Origin: Acetobacteraceae bacterium
GTDB taxonomy: Bacteria > Pseudomonadota > Alphaproteobacteria > Acetobacterales > Acetobacteraceae
Assembly: GCA_947476855.1 (NCBI GenBank)
Contig: CANJSR010000341.1
Coordinates: forward strand, 1-5,493
DNA: 5,493 nucleotides
Direction of reading: 5' to 3'
In this document: piece after piece, positions 4,958 to 5,493 of the stretch
How the letters are laid out: the number at the start of each line of letters is the position of its first letter
Numbering within the stretch: position 1 is the stretch's first letter
The notes under the pieces: model-generated
What the model saw: only the letters and a program-made list of their open reading frames with translations
What the model was told of the DNA's origin: nothing
Databases searched by the model: none
Program-made: the position numbers and the translations under genes

Positions 4958-5493
4958 TTAGCTGTCCTGCGACATCTGGTTGCGGCGACGGATCGCGGCG
5001 CCCAGGATATCGCCCAGCGAAGCGCCGGAGTCCGAGGACCCGTATTCCGCCATCGCCTGCTTCTCTTCCTCGACTTCCTTGCCCTTGATGGTCAGGTTCA
5101 GCTTGCGCGCCGCACGGTCGACCGCGGTGATCTTCGCATCGATCTTCTCGCCAACGGCGAAACGGTCGGGGCGCTGATCAGCCTTGTCGCGTGCCAGTTC
5201 GGCGCGACGGATGAAGCCGGTCAGGACGTCGTTGACGCGGACTTCGATGCCGTTCGCCTGGATGGCGCTGACGACGCAGGTGACGATGTCGTTCTTGCGA
5301 ACGGTATCGAGCACGGTGGCCGCCGGGTCGTCCTTGAGCTGCTTGATGCCCAGGCTGATCCGTTCCTTCTCGACATCGACGTCGAGAACCTTCGCCTTGA
5401 CGATCTGGCCCTTTTCGAAGTGGGTGATCGCCAGTTCGCCGGGCTCGTCCCAGGACAGGTCGGACATGTGGACCATGCCGTCGATGTCCGCGG
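4958..5493 (-). CDS. rpsA: 30S ribosomal protein S1, C-terminal part (5' end outside window)
   Basis: The frame is open to the right edge, so about the last 177 residues are visible of a protein usually near 560-570. S1 binds mRNA on the 30S subunit and helps initiation on structured or weak ribosome sites. Two OB-fold S1 repeats are seen. One is partial: DIDGMVHMSDLSW near the edge, then GQIVKAKVLDVD and RISLGIKQL. The last is complete: DIVTCVVSAIQANGIEV, then LTGFIRRAEL, FAVGEKIDAKI and RKLNLTIKGKE. The C-terminus has the alphaproteobacterial tail SGASLGDILGAA before a basic end. The apparent ATG at 5476 is internal, since DIDG precedes it in frame. The TAA stop is 9 nt before sppA, with no terminator between, so rpsA most likely supplies readthrough to the downstream operon. 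Confidence 0.96.
   Translation of the reverse strand, partial: ADIDGMVHMSDLSWDEPGELAITHFEKGQIVKAKVLDVDVEKERISLGIKQLKDDPAATVLDTVRKNDIVTCVVSAIQANGIEVRVNDVLTGFIRRAELARDKADQRPDRFAVGEKIDAKITAVDRAARKLNLTIKGKEVEEEKQAMAEYGSSDSGASLGDILGAAIRRRNQMSQDS

Overview
The window is high-GC DNA (mid-60s percent GC by eye) that looks like an alphaproteobacterial chromosome. The best guess is Rhodospirillales/Acetobacteraceae. This rests on the S1 C-terminus (SLGDILGAA), the rpsA-sppA-ihfB-lapA-pyrF-trpF order and the REP-like palindromes around a GGCC...GGCC core. The family-level placement is inference; no rRNA or other decisive marker is present.

Layout: positions 1-118 hold a pair of inverted REP-like palindromes with no supported gene. 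Two plus-strand genes follow: a small RidA/YjgF-family protein (225-575) and a 12-helix major facilitator transporter with a TTG start (696-1889). A strong hairpin lies between them at 589-617. Positions 1890-2060 are a 171-bp imperfect inverted repeat that fills the gap between the transporter stop and the trpF stop. From 2068 to the right edge everything is on the minus strand. In transcription order the genes are rpsA (3' part only), sppA, ihfB, lapA-like, pyrF and trpF.

The minus-strand genes form one compact operon. Gaps are 9, 16 and 11 nt, then there are two 4-bp ATGA overlaps (lapA/pyrF and pyrF/trpF). Ribosomal protein S1 and IHF-beta are housekeeping factors, SppA degrades cleaved signal peptides, the LapA-domain protein is a small inner-membrane protein, and PyrF and TrpF make UMP and a tryptophan precursor. 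The grouping reflects conserved gene order and translational coupling more than a shared pathway. trpF is the last gene before the large inverted repeat. trpB and trpA, which often follow trpF in alphaproteobacteria, are absent from the window.

I see no convincing new biological system. The most interesting structure is the pair of REP-like inverted repeats bracketing the ridA-MFS pair, which may be an accessory segment inserted downstream of trpF. Other points are a LapA-domain gene with no lapB beside it, non-ATG starts for three genes, and a His-to-Tyr change in a conserved TrpF motif.
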